Shown one piece after another: positions 52,387 to 62,098 of a DNA stretch of 64,000 nucleotides (positions are counted from its first letter, which is position 1; each line of letters begins with the position of its first letter). The translations under genes were made by a program, and so were the position numbers. Origin of the DNA: Halomontanus rarus (lineage in GTDB: Archaea; Halobacteriota; Halobacteria; Halobacteriales; Natrialbaceae). The notes beneath the pieces are model-generated. The model made no database searches. It saw only the letters and a program-made list of their open reading frames with translations, and was not told where the DNA came from. The stretch spans positions 806,001 through 870,000 of the forward strand of contig NZ_CP071597.1 of the NCBI RefSeq assembly GCF_017357405.1. The letters are read 5' to 3'.

Positions 52387-53562
52387 ATGTCTAATGTTAC
52401 ACGAGATAACCTAATGACTAATCCACGCCCGGAGATAGTCCCAGGGCAGCAATTGAACAAGAAACAAATTGAAGAAGTATTTGACACATCATTTGGATAT
52501 CGTATGCATGGTATCAATATACGTCATGCGGAGTCACCCCGTCTGATAATCTTATTCTTTGACTCTGGACAATACGATGACAATCCAAAACCTGGAGACT
52601 CATTCATATATGTCGGAGAGGGAATAGACGGAGACCAAGATAAGGATACAACAGGCAATAAAGCACTCCTTGACGCCCGTTCCGAAAAAACGCCGATATT
52701 TGTCTTCTCTCAGGACAATGATTCATACACCTTTCTCGGACGAGCTGAGGTTATTGATTGCGCAACGGTAAATACAGAAGACCGAAAAGTATTGGAATTT
52801 ACACTACAGCTAATGGGGAGTACAGGCGATGACAAAACACTTCCAAATGTGTTTATCGCCCCAGTCGAAAATCTCTGGCAATATCGGAGCTACGTCAAGG
52901 ATTCAATTGATATAAGCGACTATGAGGATCTTCCCTACCAGCTACATAGTCAGGAAAAGGTCCGACTATGGGCATTTGACAGCAGTAACATTCCTTTGTC
53001 AGTTCATACAGACGTATTTTTTAGAGGAGATTTTGTCTTGTTCTACTATGACGGTGAACTAATCGGCGGGGGAAGAGTAAAACAATATATCCAAAACCCA
53101 TACTTAGGTAACGAATTCTGGGATGACCCATGTTGCCGGCATGTCATTACAATCGAAGAATTTTCAGAGGACGTAATATCGCTTGAAGAACTGTGGGAAG
53201 GACTTCAATTTGATAGCAGGTGGACCGTTGACGGATTTACCAGAATTCCTCCGGCGAAATTGGCCAACCTCAGAGAGATCATTGGAGATCTCCAGCAGGG
53301 GCTGTTAGAGACTCAAGAAAAAAGTAACGACCAGGAATCAGAACTTGATTCTGCCTCGATCAATCTCTGTGACCATGATGAGGAATACAAAGATGCTATT
53401 AATCCCGGGATTACGCTTGGTATCGCAGGATTCTCAATAGGCAGAAATTCAACGAAGATATACTGCCATAAGTGCAATCAAAACTTCCGGACAAATCAAT
53501 CGCTTCTGTCTGTTCTCAAAGCCACTAGTTCTGCGTCGGTATTTGGAAAGTTATCCGACTAA
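52387..53562 (+). CDS. SRA-like + EVE-like + zinc-ribbon protein (modified-DNA reader candidate)
   Basis: A 391-aa protein from ATG 52387. Residues ~10-130 resemble SRA/SAD-type domains: GYRMHGINI, DNPKPGDSFIYVGEGIDGDQ, TTGNKALLDAR. Residues ~155-310 look PUA/EVE-like: VFFRGDFVLFYYDGELIGGG, LEELWEGLQFDSRWTVDGFT. A C-terminal zinc ribbon (CDHDEEY with YCHKCNQNF) ends it. SRA and EVE modules read modified bases in restriction and defence proteins (McrA-like). No HNH or PD-(D/E)xK motif is visible. The longer upstream frame overlaps the 2-TM gene and is not used. Both domain assignments are by pattern only. Confidence 0.65.
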   Translation: MSNVTRDNLMTNPRPEIVPGQQLNKKQIEEVFDTSFGYRMHGINIRHAESPRLIILFFDSGQYDDNPKPGDSFIYVGEGIDGDQDKDTTGNKALLDARSEKTPIFVFSQDNDSYTFLGRAEVIDCATVNTEDRKVLEFTLQLMGSTGDDKTLPNVFIAPVENLWQYRSYVKDSIDISDYEDLPYQLHSQEKVRLWAFDSSNIPLSVHTDVFFRGDFVLFYYDGELIGGGRVKQYIQNPYLGNEFWDDPCCRHVITIEEFSEDVISLEELWEGLQFDSRWTVDGFTRIPPAKLANLREIIGDLQQGLLETQEKSNDQESELDSASINLCDHDEEYKDAINPGITLGIAGFSIGRNSTKIYCHKCNQNFRTNQSLLSVLKATSSASVFGKLSD

Positions 53563-53619
53563 GACAATTCCATCGGTGCTCAAAAATTGATCTCAGCCAG
53601 TGGATAAATGACCTACACG

Positions 53620-54364
53620 GGCACTGTCTAGTTCAGCACCTCCTCCGCTGGTGTCTTTTCATTGAGCGATTGATGCGGTCTCTGGTGGTTATAGTAATGT
53701 ACGAACTGTTCAATCCATTTGCGTGCGCTTGCCCGACTGCCCACCCACGAAGTATAGAAACGGTCGACTCGCATTTTGAGGGTATGAAACCACTTTTCGA
53801 TACGGTTTCGGCCGGTATAGTTCACCCGACCGTTCAATCCTAATCGAGCAAGGGCAGTCCGATAGCCGAATTGATCAACGAGAAACTCAGCGTCCGAGAG
53901 ATGGTGTTTCTCACGGAGTCCATGCAGAAACGCAGCTGCCGGATCAGTGCCGTGCCGACCAAATAACGCGACGTCAAGAATCAACGTTGTCTCGATGTCT
54001 ATTGCAGCATATAACCAAGACCACTCGCCGTTGATCTTGACAGCGGTTTCGTCGACAGCGACCCGCGACGGCGACACCGTCGGCGGGTCGCGTTCGCTGT
54101 CAGCCAGCCGATGCACCCAGTTCCAAACCACACCATGAGACCGTTCAACGCCTAATTCAGCGAGAATCGTTGTTATCTCTCGAATTGAACAACCGGTCTG
54201 ATGGAGGCGGACAGCGAACGCCCTGACGGGCGTCGCCGTCCGCTCGTTCTCCCAAGATTCTTCTAAATCCGCGTCGTAGCTCTCGCTGAGCAGGTCTGCG
54301 AGCATTAGTCCAAATTAACTCAACGACCAGCTCACTTCTCAAACTGGCTCAACTAAACAGTGCC
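53620..54364 (-). mobile_element. IS6-family insertion sequence
   Basis: Imperfect 18-base terminal inverted repeats, GGCACTGTCTAGTTCAGC at 53620-53637 and its counterpart at 54347-54364 (two mismatches), flank a full transposase gene. No target-site duplication is seen (flanks CCTACACG and GATCTTGT), suggesting later rearrangement or cointegrate resolution. Confidence 0.8.
53628..54305 (-). CDS. IS6-family transposase
   Basis: A 225-aa DDE transposase. An N-terminal HTH (GCSIREITTILAELGVERSH) is followed by the catalytic core: first Asp in SRVAVDETAVKINGEWSWLY, second in FLVDQFGYRTAL, and Glu in NRIEKWFHTLKMRVDRFYTS, then HYYNHQRPHQSL. Family length is normal and the frame is intact, so it may be active. 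It moves by replicative transposition within element 53620-54364. Confidence 0.9.
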   Translation of the reverse strand: MLADLLSESYDADLEESWENERTATPVRAFAVRLHQTGCSIREITTILAELGVERSHGVVWNWVHRLADSERDPPTVSPSRVAVDETAVKINGEWSWLYAAIDIETTLILDVALFGRHGTDPAAAFLHGLREKHHLSDAEFLVDQFGYRTALARLGLNGRVNYTGRNRIEKWFHTLKMRVDRFYTSWVGSRASARKWIEQFVHYYNHQRPHQSLNEKTPAEEVLN

Positions 54365-54787
54365 GATCTTGTGAATGTATAATAATATATATGGTTATAT
54401 GCTACCCCACTGAACGCGATAGTTATAAACTTAGCAAGTATATCAAATACATGTTATTGGGAGTATCGTTTCCATCTCTATCCCTTTTCGACAGTGTAGA
54501 ATCAGAAGATGATTTGTGCAACTATTGAGGAGTCATAATCTTTGATAGCGTATTTCTCGGCTAATTCGTTTAGAAAAACACCATCGAGTCCCCTCTTATC
54601 GATTGAGATGTGAGCTGCACTTCGACCGGTATTGCGCCTAGAGTGATCTCAGGATCCAATTGTGAACCGTGTATCATGTTCGCTTAGCACATAGATATTA
54701 AATAGTATAGTAGTATTCTATATAGACAAATCCGATCAAACCAATGGGAGTATTCACGTTACCCGGTCCGGTATTCCGTTCTCGGAG
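54365..54787. other. AT-rich non-coding region with a small ORF fragment
   Basis: The minus strand at ~54510-54650 has an open, start-less frame (AAHISIDKRGLDGVFLNELA, EKYAIKDYDSSIVAQIIF, stop) of unknown origin. Otherwise TATA-like AT tracts only. Confidence 0.3.
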
Positions 54788-55255
54788 CTACATCGTGAGC
54801 GTGAGAGTATCGCCTCGATCGGTATCGACCGCAACAGAACCCGACTCGGAGCGGTCGGCGTCAACTGGCTCGCCGTTCAGAGCGACATCTGCCGTCTCGT
54901 CGATCCTGACGCGACACCGCACACCGGCGAGCGATTCGATCGTCATCTCCTCGAGTTCGCCGTCACGCCATGACATATCGACCTCGAATCCGCCCCGGGC
55001 CCGTAACCCGGACACTGCCCCGTCTGCCCACGCGTCTGGAAGCGCGGGGAGGGGGACGATATCTCCGGACTGGCTCTGAAGAAGCATCTCGGCGATTCCT
55101 GCGGTTCCGCCGAAGTTACCGTCGATCTGGAACGGTGGGTGAAGATCGAACAGGTTCGGGGCAGTCGAGTCTTCCAGTAATTTGATGAGATGGCGGTGCG
55201 CCTCCGTCGCGTCACCGAGTCTGGCGAATTGGGAAATCGACCACGCGCGACTCCA
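54788..55255 (-). pseudogene. GH95 alpha-L-fucosidase C-terminal fragment
   Basis: The minus strand reads [40 protein letters not shown] and [20 protein letters not shown], then [17 protein letters not shown]. This is the conserved C-terminal catalytic-domain end and beta domain of family GH95. Only ~155 of ~750 residues remain. It breaks at the GWSRAW motif, exactly where an IS-end-like sequence begins (55256). It shows that the catabolic locus to the right once handled fucosides. Confidence 0.85.
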
Positions 55256-55300
55256 TCAAATTAGATTCACTTCTCAAATTGGCTTAGCTTTCCACTGTCA
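55256..55300. mobile_element. Solo IS6-like end
   Basis: ATTCACTTCTCAAATTGGCT and CCACTGTC resemble the right end of the intact IS6 element (CTCACTTCTCAAACTGGCTC, ACAGTGCC at 54331-54364). It truncates the GH95 gene and is probably an old, diverged IS end. Confidence 0.45.
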
Positions 55301-55534
55301 GTTATATACACTTTTGCATCTATGAATCATGTATAGAAGTATCGACAACATTATAATTGACAGAATCAGGTTTACCTGAGCTATTACTGCACTTGCAGCA
55401 TTTGGTATACCGAGTGCGATAGACAGTAGCGAAAGGAATAGTAGACTGACTATCATCACGAGCAGAAACCGTAATATTATCCCGAAAGTACATGTTATCT
55501 CCCAGAACCGTTCTCGACGATTGTGTGCCATCAA
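55298..55534 (-). CDS. 78-aa two-TM membrane protein
   Basis: Two TM helices (GIILRFLLVMIVSLLFLSLL and VIAQVNLILSIIMLSILLYM) after a basic N-terminus (HNRRERFWE). AT-rich. No family is recognised. It could be an IS-associated or cargo miniprotein. Confidence 0.45.
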   Translation of the reverse strand: MMAHNRRERFWEITCTFGIILRFLLVMIVSLLFLSLLSIALGIPNAASAVIAQVNLILSIIMLSILLYMIHRCKSVYN

Positions 55535-55664
55535 TTATTAGTATGGAGTCTGCGACTTCATTGCCCCGATTTCTCAACAACCAGATGTCGCCGATTCAAC
55601 TTGTTTTCCAGTGTCAAGAACTCGTCTACTCTGCGACCCCAGATTTGATACCTGGAGATAACAG

Positions 55665-57827
55665 TTACTTACCATCTCCGAGCGGTTCGCTGTCCCAGTA
55701 CTCGTGGTCTTCAACGGCACGGAAGCAAGTTGCTGTATGTCGATCGCTTTCGCCCTGATATCCATCTGGAGCCCTCTCTCGACAGATCTCTCGAGCCTCG
55801 GGACAGCGCGTGTGGAACCGACAGCCGCTCGGTGGATCGATCGGATCTGGGATATCGATCGTCCGGATTGGACGTTCTTCGTCGCGTTCTCCCTCGAGTT
55901 CGGGTGTCGCCCACTTTAGGGCCTTCGTATACGGATGCTGTGGATTCTCGAGAATTTCGTTGACGGGACCAATTTCGACGAGTTCTCCGAGGTACATCAC
56001 GCCGATCCGCCCGTCAGTTTTTTCGGTTATATATCTTGCATTCGACAGGTCATGTGAAATGAACAGGTACGACGTCCCGAATTCCTCTTGAAGCTCGAGC
56101 ATGAGATCCATCATCTCAACCCGAAGTGAAACGTCAAGTGCGCTAATCGGCTCATCGGCGAGAATGAGGTCGGGGTTCATGAGTAATGCGCGGATCAGCG
56201 CGACTCGCTGTTTCTCGCCTCCGCTGAGTTGATGGGGATAGCGTTGAGCGTAGTCTTCTGGCGGGGTGATTCCAACACGCTCTAACATAGTGTACACGTA
56301 GTCTTCACGATCCTGATGGCTCATGTCAGGGTTCCACTTCTTAAGAGGGAGTGAGAGCGTTCGAAGCACTCGATGATATGGATTGAGCGAGCTGCCAGGA
56401 TCCTGATGAATGATCTGCAGCGATCGACGGATCTCATTGTACGGTATCTCTTCGTCGCCTACCCCATCACGCGCATCCCAGATATTCTGTCCACGGTACT
56501 CGACGTTCCCTCCAGTCGGCCGGTGAATTCCTATCGCTGCCTTTCCGAGTGACGTTTTCCCACAACCACTCTCACCAACTAGCGCTACGACATCTTTTTC
56601 ATGTATATCGAGATTGACTCCATCGACGGCTCGAACGATATCCGGTTCCCCGAAGAAGCTATCGATGATGCCGCCGTCACTCTTTTCGAAATGTAACTCT
56701 AGATCGTTCAATCCCATTACTGCCTCTCCTTCGTTACGAGTTGTGTCTACGGTCCTCCCAGTGGTCGTTTCGGGGGAGGTAATCGTATCTGGTTTCGTCG
56801 AGAGTGGAATCTTCTCGGGTACGTCTTCCCAGTAGAAACACGCCGCACTACGCTCGTCGTCGACAGTGAGTAGTTCGGGATCCTCGGTCCGACACTGCTC
56901 GTCGGCGAGCGGGCAACGTGGATGATACGAACAACCGTCCGGTGCATTTACTGGGTCGGGGCTCGCCCCCTCAATCGGTTGCATGTGATCGATGGGCACA
57001 CTAATATTCGGAGTCGCTTTTAGCAGTGCTCTGGTATAGGGATGGCGTGGGTCAGATAGAATCTTCTCCGTCGGTGAGACCTCAGCGAGTTGGAATGCAT
57101 ACATTACCGCGATCCGATCAGCGAGTTCTGTAACGAGTGGTAGATCGTGGGTAATGAAGACGAGTGTCAGATCGTAAGATTCCTTCAACTTTTTCAATAA
57201 ATCGAGAATTGAGCGCTGCATGAGCAAGTCCAGCGCTGCCGTTGGTTCATCCATCACCAAAACGTTCGGTTCGAGAACGAGACTCAACGCGATGAGTGCC
57301 CGCTGTTGCATGCCACCGCTTAGCTCGTGAGGGTACGAATCGAGAACGCGATCGGGTTGTAGATAGAGATCTTCAAGAAGTTGCTTCGCCCGTTCCATCC
57401 CCTCTTCGACGTCCGAATCGTGGGCTCTGAGTGTCTCTTTAAAGTGTTCACGGACGTTCATGACGGGATTGAACGAACTCATCGCCCCCTGAAAGACCAT
57501 CGAAATTTCTTCCCACCGGAACTGCTTCAATTCCTTCTTATCGAATCCCAGAACATCGACCTCTTCGTCAGGGGAGGGATGGTACGTAACCTCTCCACTG
57601 GTTCGACCGGGATCGACGACGGCATCAAGCATCGCTGATGCGAGCATCGACTTACCACTCCCGCTCTCTCCAACGACCCCTAATACTTCACCACGTTGGA
57701 CAGACAGATCGATGTCGTCGACGACTTTGGAGGTACCACGCTCCATTCCGAATGATACTTCGAGATTCCGAACCTCAATGATTGGATCTTCGACTACGGA
57801 ACCCTCTTCATCGAGCATTACACTCAT
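55665..57827 (-). CDS. Fused oligopeptide-type ABC transporter ATPase (DppD-DppF)
   Basis: 720 aa with two complete nucleotide-binding domains. NBD1 has Walker A GESGSGKS near residue 55, signature LSGGMQQRALIAL and Walker B VLVMDEPTAALD. NBD2 has Walker A GESGCGKT, LSGGEKQRVALIRAL and ADEPISALD. Each half ends in the Cys-rich oligopeptide/dipeptide transporter C-terminal domain (CSYHPRCPLADEQC, CRFHTRCPEAREIC). Permeases and the binding protein are not in the window. It probably energises import of oligosaccharides or peptides in the catabolic locus, as such ABC systems often do in haloarchaea. Confidence 0.9.
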   Translation of the reverse strand: MSVMLDEEGSVVEDPIIEVRNLEVSFGMERGTSKVVDDIDLSVQRGEVLGVVGESGSGKSMLASAMLDAVVDPGRTSGEVTYHPSPDEEVDVLGFDKKELKQFRWEEISMVFQGAMSSFNPVMNVREHFKETLRAHDSDVEEGMERAKQLLEDLYLQPDRVLDSYPHELSGGMQQRALIALSLVLEPNVLVMDEPTAALDLLMQRSILDLLKKLKESYDLTLVFITHDLPLVTELADRIAVMYAFQLAEVSPTEKILSDPRHPYTRALLKATPNISVPIDHMQPIEGASPDPVNAPDGCSYHPRCPLADEQCRTEDPELLTVDDERSAACFYWEDVPEKIPLSTKPDTITSPETTTGRTVDTTRNEGEAVMGLNDLELHFEKSDGGIIDSFFGEPDIVRAVDGVNLDIHEKDVVALVGESGCGKTSLGKAAIGIHRPTGGNVEYRGQNIWDARDGVGDEEIPYNEIRRSLQIIHQDPGSSLNPYHRVLRTLSLPLKKWNPDMSHQDREDYVYTMLERVGITPPEDYAQRYPHQLSGGEKQRVALIRALLMNPDLILADEPISALDVSLRVEMMDLMLELQEEFGTSYLFISHDLSNARYITEKTDGRIGVMYLGELVEIGPVNEILENPQHPYTKALKWATPELEGERDEERPIRTIDIPDPIDPPSGCRFHTRCPEAREICRERAPDGYQGESDRHTATCFRAVEDHEYWDSEPLGDGK

Positions 57828-58027
57828 ATCTTCTGAATAAGTATCACCCCTCTCCCCTTAGGCGTTTCGCCTGTGATACTCACGCATGGTGTTATCTTGG
57901 GATGAAATACCCTCTTTCGACCGATTCACGGTTTCAAGTTCGGTACCCGACACGGTTTCCCGTGGGTAAAGAGTGTTCTGTAGGAACCCGCCACAGATTT
58001 ATCACAGTACCTATCCATCGAGAGTAT

Positions 58028-59350
58028 ATGTCTGCACAGAACGTTCTCTTCATCGTCGTCGACGATCAACGTGCCGATACGATCGGATTACATGGTAACG
58101 ATGACATTCATACACCGACGCTCGACCGACTCGCTCGAGATGGGAGTCACTTGCAACCCCACACGAACGTCCCAGTCTGTACACCGTCTCGAGCGGAACT
58201 CCTGAGTGGACGAACTGGCTTTCAAAACGGCGTTCGATGGTTCGGTGAACGGTTCGACGACGACGTAACGCCGTTTCCCGACGTCCTCGCGTCAACGGGA
58301 TATCGAACCTGTTTCACCGGCAAGTGGCACCTCAAGTGCCACCCTTCCGAGGCAGGATACGACGAGGTTCGACGGTACCGCGAGGGCGGAATGATCGAGG
58401 GGGATCACTGGATCGAATTCGAGGAGGACGACGGTACCGTTCGAGGTCATAGCACGGATCTCATCGCCGAAACGGCGATCGACTTCGTTCGCTCGACGAC
58501 GGAACCGTGGTTCTGTCACGTCGGCTTCTTCTCGCCACACGATCCCCGCACACCGCCGGAGCCGTTCGCTGGGATGTACGGTCCCGACGATGTCTCACTC
58601 CCCGAAAACTACATGCCTGAGCACCCGTTTGACAACGGCGAGATGACGATCCGGGACGAACTGCTCGAAGCCTGGCCACGTGATCGGGATGCGATCCGTC
58701 GTCACCTCGCCGACTACTACGGGATGATTACCCATCACGACTATCAGATCGGTCGCATACTCGACACCCTCGAGAAAACCGACCAGCTCGAAGAGACGCT
58801 GATCATCTTCACATCCGATCACGGACTTGGAATCGGAAGTCACGGGTTGATGGGAAAAGAGAACCTCTACGAACATAGTACACGAATTCCACTGTTGCTG
58901 TCGGGACCGGGCGTCCCGAGCGATCGCCAGTTCGACGCACTGGTCGGGCACTGTGACTTCTACCCCACGTTGCTCGATCTTCTCGATATTGACGATCCAG
59001 AGGGGATCGAAGGACGAAGTTACGCGCCGCTGTTACGAGGTGAATCGGATAGTCATCGCGAGGAGATGTGCTGTACGTATCGCGACCGCCAACGGTCGAT
59101 CAGAACCGACCGCTGGAAGTATATCGTCTATCCCGGAATCGACCACGAACAACTGTTCGACCTCGAGAACGACCCGAACGAGTTGTGCAACCTTCTCGAC
59201 GAGTGGCGACTCCGTCCGGACGATCAGTGGGGGTACGAACCGCCGATCGAACCTGACCGCGTCGATACGATCGTCGCTGACCTCCGCGAGCGACTCCACG
59301 AGTGGCAAACCGAGGTCGGGGACGAGTTAGCTCAGATCACGACCGAATAG
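58028..59350 (+). CDS. Type I sulfatase
   Basis: A 440-aa arylsulfatase-family protein. The N-terminal metal Asp pair is in LFIVVDDQRADTIG. The formylglycine motif is CTPSRAELLSGR near residue 45 (Cys-type, needing FGE-like maturation). The later metal and substrate sites are in IIFTSDHGLGIGSHG. There is no signal peptide with the ATG 58028 start, so it is cytosolic. It is likely to desulfate an imported sulfated sugar. It is divergent from the ABC gene across ~200 bases. Confidence 0.9.
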   Translation: MSAQNVLFIVVDDQRADTIGLHGNDDIHTPTLDRLARDGSHLQPHTNVPVCTPSRAELLSGRTGFQNGVRWFGERFDDDVTPFPDVLASTGYRTCFTGKWHLKCHPSEAGYDEVRRYREGGMIEGDHWIEFEEDDGTVRGHSTDLIAETAIDFVRSTTEPWFCHVGFFSPHDPRTPPEPFAGMYGPDDVSLPENYMPEHPFDNGEMTIRDELLEAWPRDRDAIRRHLADYYGMITHHDYQIGRILDTLEKTDQLEETLIIFTSDHGLGIGSHGLMGKENLYEHSTRIPLLLSGPGVPSDRQFDALVGHCDFYPTLLDLLDIDDPEGIEGRSYAPLLRGESDSHREEMCCTYRDRQRSIRTDRWKYIVYPGIDHEQLFDLENDPNELCNLLDEWRLRPDDQWGYEPPIEPDRVDTIVADLRERLHEWQTEVGDELAQITTE

Positions 59351-59375
59351 GACGCAGTTCTCGTCTCGACGTGGA

Positions 59376-60560
59376 CTAAATCCGGTCGGCCGCGTCGATT
59401 GCCGCTCGAATCCACTCGAGATTCCGCTCGGGAACTACCCCGTATCCGTAGAAGGAGAGCTTCTCCGCACCCGCCTCCGCAGCTGCTTCGGCTTGGGCGA
59501 CTAACGCCGCTCGCGAGTCGACGATCGGATGACCGGCCAAGAGGCCCACGTTCACCGGGACGTCGATCAGTGATCTGGCCGTTCGTACGTCGTCTCTGAC
59601 GACCGTCGGATCGGAATGATAGGCGAGCACGGTGACGTAATCGAGCGGTTCGGAAAGGGCGTCGAGATCGAGTCCGTGTTTCCAAGAGTGTTCGACACCC
59701 ATCCGGTCGTCTCCGAGACCACCCATCTTCAGGTAGTATCCGAATGGCGTTGACCCCATCTGTTCGTCGAAATCGTCGAACAGATCGGTCACGACGTCTT
59801 TTCTGATATCGACGTAGCGAGCGAGTGAGGGATGCTCTGCGAGCCATCCTGCGATGTCTGTCTGGGAGCCGATTTGACCCTCGAATCGCATCTCGAGACC
59901 TTTTCGTGCGGACTCGCGAGCGGCTTCGATGTCGACATCTGCTCTCCGAGCGTTTGCCCGGCAGTGCTCACAGAAGCACAGTCCGAAGAGCAACTCTCCG
60001 AGGTCACCTAGGTGGGTGAAGAACTCCTGATGGTGCCAGCCGTAACCGGTTCCGTACTGAAAATCGGCGAGTTCCATCTCGATACCGTCGACGTCGCCGC
60101 GATCGGCGAGTTCCGTGACGAGTGTCGTTCCGTACTCCTGGACATCCGGATTGGATGGACAGAGTCCCCAGACGAGCGAATCGCCGAAGGGATTCTCGAG
60201 GGTCGTCTGGGGATGACGACGGCCCTGCTTCGAGCTATGGAACGGAACCGTCCACGAATTCAGTGACAGAGCGGTGGTCTCCAGTCCGACGGAGATCTCT
60301 GCCAGCCAGTCCGCGTCGCCCATCGTCTCGTTTACGTCTGGTACCAGCTCGCCGTATCGAGATTCGTTGGGCTGAAAGTACGCGGATGCGTCCGCGAAGA
60401 ACGTCTTCCGTTCCGGGTTGTGTGGATTCAGCGTCTGGACGGAGTGCATCGTCGTCGCGAGGTTTACTTCCGTGATTCCGATATCGAGGAGCCGATCGGC
60501 AACGGCCTCCGTTCCTTCGTCGATAATATCCCACGGATGTGCCCAGATCGCAGCGTTCAT
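59376..60560 (-). CDS. TIM-barrel hydrolase-like protein
   Basis: A 394-aa soluble protein. Strand-like starts (AAIWAHPWDII, ITEVNLATTMHS) and a conserved FGLCFCEHCRANARRADVDI motif are typical of a haloarchaeal TIM-barrel group related to glycoside hydrolases. The family has no firm activity known to me. ATG 60560 is fixed by the ATGA overlap with the M81 gene, so the two are cotranslated. It probably acts on the same carbohydrate or derived compound. Confidence 0.65.
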   Translation of the reverse strand: MNAAIWAHPWDIIDEGTEAVADRLLDIGITEVNLATTMHSVQTLNPHNPERKTFFADASAYFQPNESRYGELVPDVNETMGDADWLAEISVGLETTALSLNSWTVPFHSSKQGRRHPQTTLENPFGDSLVWGLCPSNPDVQEYGTTLVTELADRGDVDGIEMELADFQYGTGYGWHHQEFFTHLGDLGELLFGLCFCEHCRANARRADVDIEAARESARKGLEMRFEGQIGSQTDIAGWLAEHPSLARYVDIRKDVVTDLFDDFDEQMGSTPFGYYLKMGGLGDDRMGVEHSWKHGLDLDALSEPLDYVTVLAYHSDPTVVRDDVRTARSLIDVPVNVGLLAGHPIVDSRAALVAQAEAAAEAGAEKLSFYGYGVVPERNLEWIRAAIDAADRI

Positions 60561-61993
60561 ACCGACCACTCCATCGTTTCGTCGAGCGGATAGATCGGCC
60601 TCGGGACCCGGTCGTACGGGAGTGTCGACAACAGCTGGTTGGTATCCCCGGGTGTGAGTGCAAAGAGTCGGCGAGCGGCTACCTCTTTCCACGCTGGACT
60701 CAAGTATCCACTCTTGAGAACGATCATGTCACGCCCATCGATTTCGATATCGAGACGTTCGAAGAGCGACGGATCACGGTGAACGTTCGTTCGTTCAGAC
60801 GAGACGAGGATTTCGGCACCGTCGAGAACGACGTGAGCCAGTTCGGCATCACCGGTCTCGAAGAGCGTCTCTACCGTCCCGGACACGACAAGGGGGTCGC
60901 CGTTGGGAACGGAGCGTCCCAATGACAGCGTGATTGTCTTTTCTTCGCCAGCAGCGATACAGTCACGGTGACTCTTCGAATCCGCGAAAACCGCGACAAC
61001 GGGCGTTCCGACATCGTCTCGCTCGAGTATCGCTTCGAGCAGATTTGTCACGTCCTGTGATGCTCCTGCACCGGGGATGTCACCGGTATCCGCGACAACG
61101 ACCGGACGAGCTTCCGTCGTGGCAGCCTCGTCTAGCGCCTCCTTGAGGCGGTATGCTTCAGTCGTGAAGTCGAAGGCTCGTCGCCGGTTCCAAAACTCGG
61201 TTGCCAGGGATCGAACCGTCTCGTCTATCGTTTCACTCGCGTTCGCGTCGCCCGTGACGAGAGCGTGACAACCCGCGTGAGGGGAGTCCGCCCACGGAAA
61301 TCCGAGGAAGTAGTTTGCATCGTAGATTCCTTCGACCTTGTCCGCCCGCTCGAGTAGTCTGATCAGCGTCTGCATCGGCTCGGCCTCCGTCTCCGACCGC
61401 TCGCCGGCGAGCAATATTGGAAGCCGCACCCAACCGAGTTCGAGGTCGACTTCACCGCGGAGCTGGGAGAGGAGTAACTCGGCAGCCCGGGTGCCGGTTT
61501 CGACGACGTCCGTGTGCGGAGCCGTCCGATAGCCTGCGATACCGTCCGCGTACTCGACCATCGTTTCCGTGATCGTCGCATGCATATCGAGAGCAGCGGT
61601 GATCGGAACATCCGGTCCGACGGCGTCTCGAACCGACGTGAGGATCTCACCTTCCGGATCAGGAACGCCGTCGACGTACATCGACCCGTGAAGATCGAGG
61701 CACACGCCGTCGAGTGATTCACCGTGAAGGCTATCGAGGAGTTCCGTCAAAACTCGATCGAAGACATCGAGTTCTACCGTTCCCGACGGGATCGAAGCCA
61801 TACCCACCGTCGGATGGATCGAGATGTCTTCTTCGGCGCTCCTGAGTACTGTAGCGATGCCCTCGAGCGAACGTCCGCCATCGAACGAGGTAAGGAGATC
61901 GTCACCGGTGACAAGTTCGACGTCCTCGAGCGAGGTGCGCCGTTCGGTAAACGTGTTCGTTTCGTGACTAACCGTCCCCACTGCAATTCGCAT
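60557..61993 (-). CDS. M81-family (MlrC-like) metallopeptidase
   Basis: A 478-aa protein matching MlrC/M81: IAVGTVSHETNTFTERRTS at the N-terminus (HETNTF hallmark), LDLHGSMYVDGVPDPEGE near residue 115, ALDMHATIT near 137 and a C-terminal domain (VVVADTGDIPGAGASQDVTN). MlrC cleaves linearised microcystin, but most family members are of unknown role and often appear in sugar or amino-acid catabolic operons. Start ATG 61993. Confidence 0.85.
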   Translation of the reverse strand: MRIAVGTVSHETNTFTERRTSLEDVELVTGDDLLTSFDGGRSLEGIATVLRSAEEDISIHPTVGMASIPSGTVELDVFDRVLTELLDSLHGESLDGVCLDLHGSMYVDGVPDPEGEILTSVRDAVGPDVPITAALDMHATITETMVEYADGIAGYRTAPHTDVVETGTRAAELLLSQLRGEVDLELGWVRLPILLAGERSETEAEPMQTLIRLLERADKVEGIYDANYFLGFPWADSPHAGCHALVTGDANASETIDETVRSLATEFWNRRRAFDFTTEAYRLKEALDEAATTEARPVVVADTGDIPGAGASQDVTNLLEAILERDDVGTPVVAVFADSKSHRDCIAAGEEKTITLSLGRSVPNGDPLVVSGTVETLFETGDAELAHVVLDGAEILVSSERTNVHRDPSLFERLDIEIDGRDMIVLKSGYLSPAWKEVAARRLFALTPGDTNQLLSTLPYDRVPRPIYPLDETMEWSV

Positions 61994-62098
61994 GTGAAAC
62001 GTCACATTCCCGTGTGCTGTTAAGCCACGGGTGTCGGCAATAGGGACGATCCAATTCCGAATCAGGATCGAAGCGGATGTTGTACGCGTTCGCCTGCC

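Noticed and set aside
53612-54372. Target-site duplication around the IS6 element
   Set aside because: The 8-base flanks (CCTACACG and GATCTTGT) do not match.
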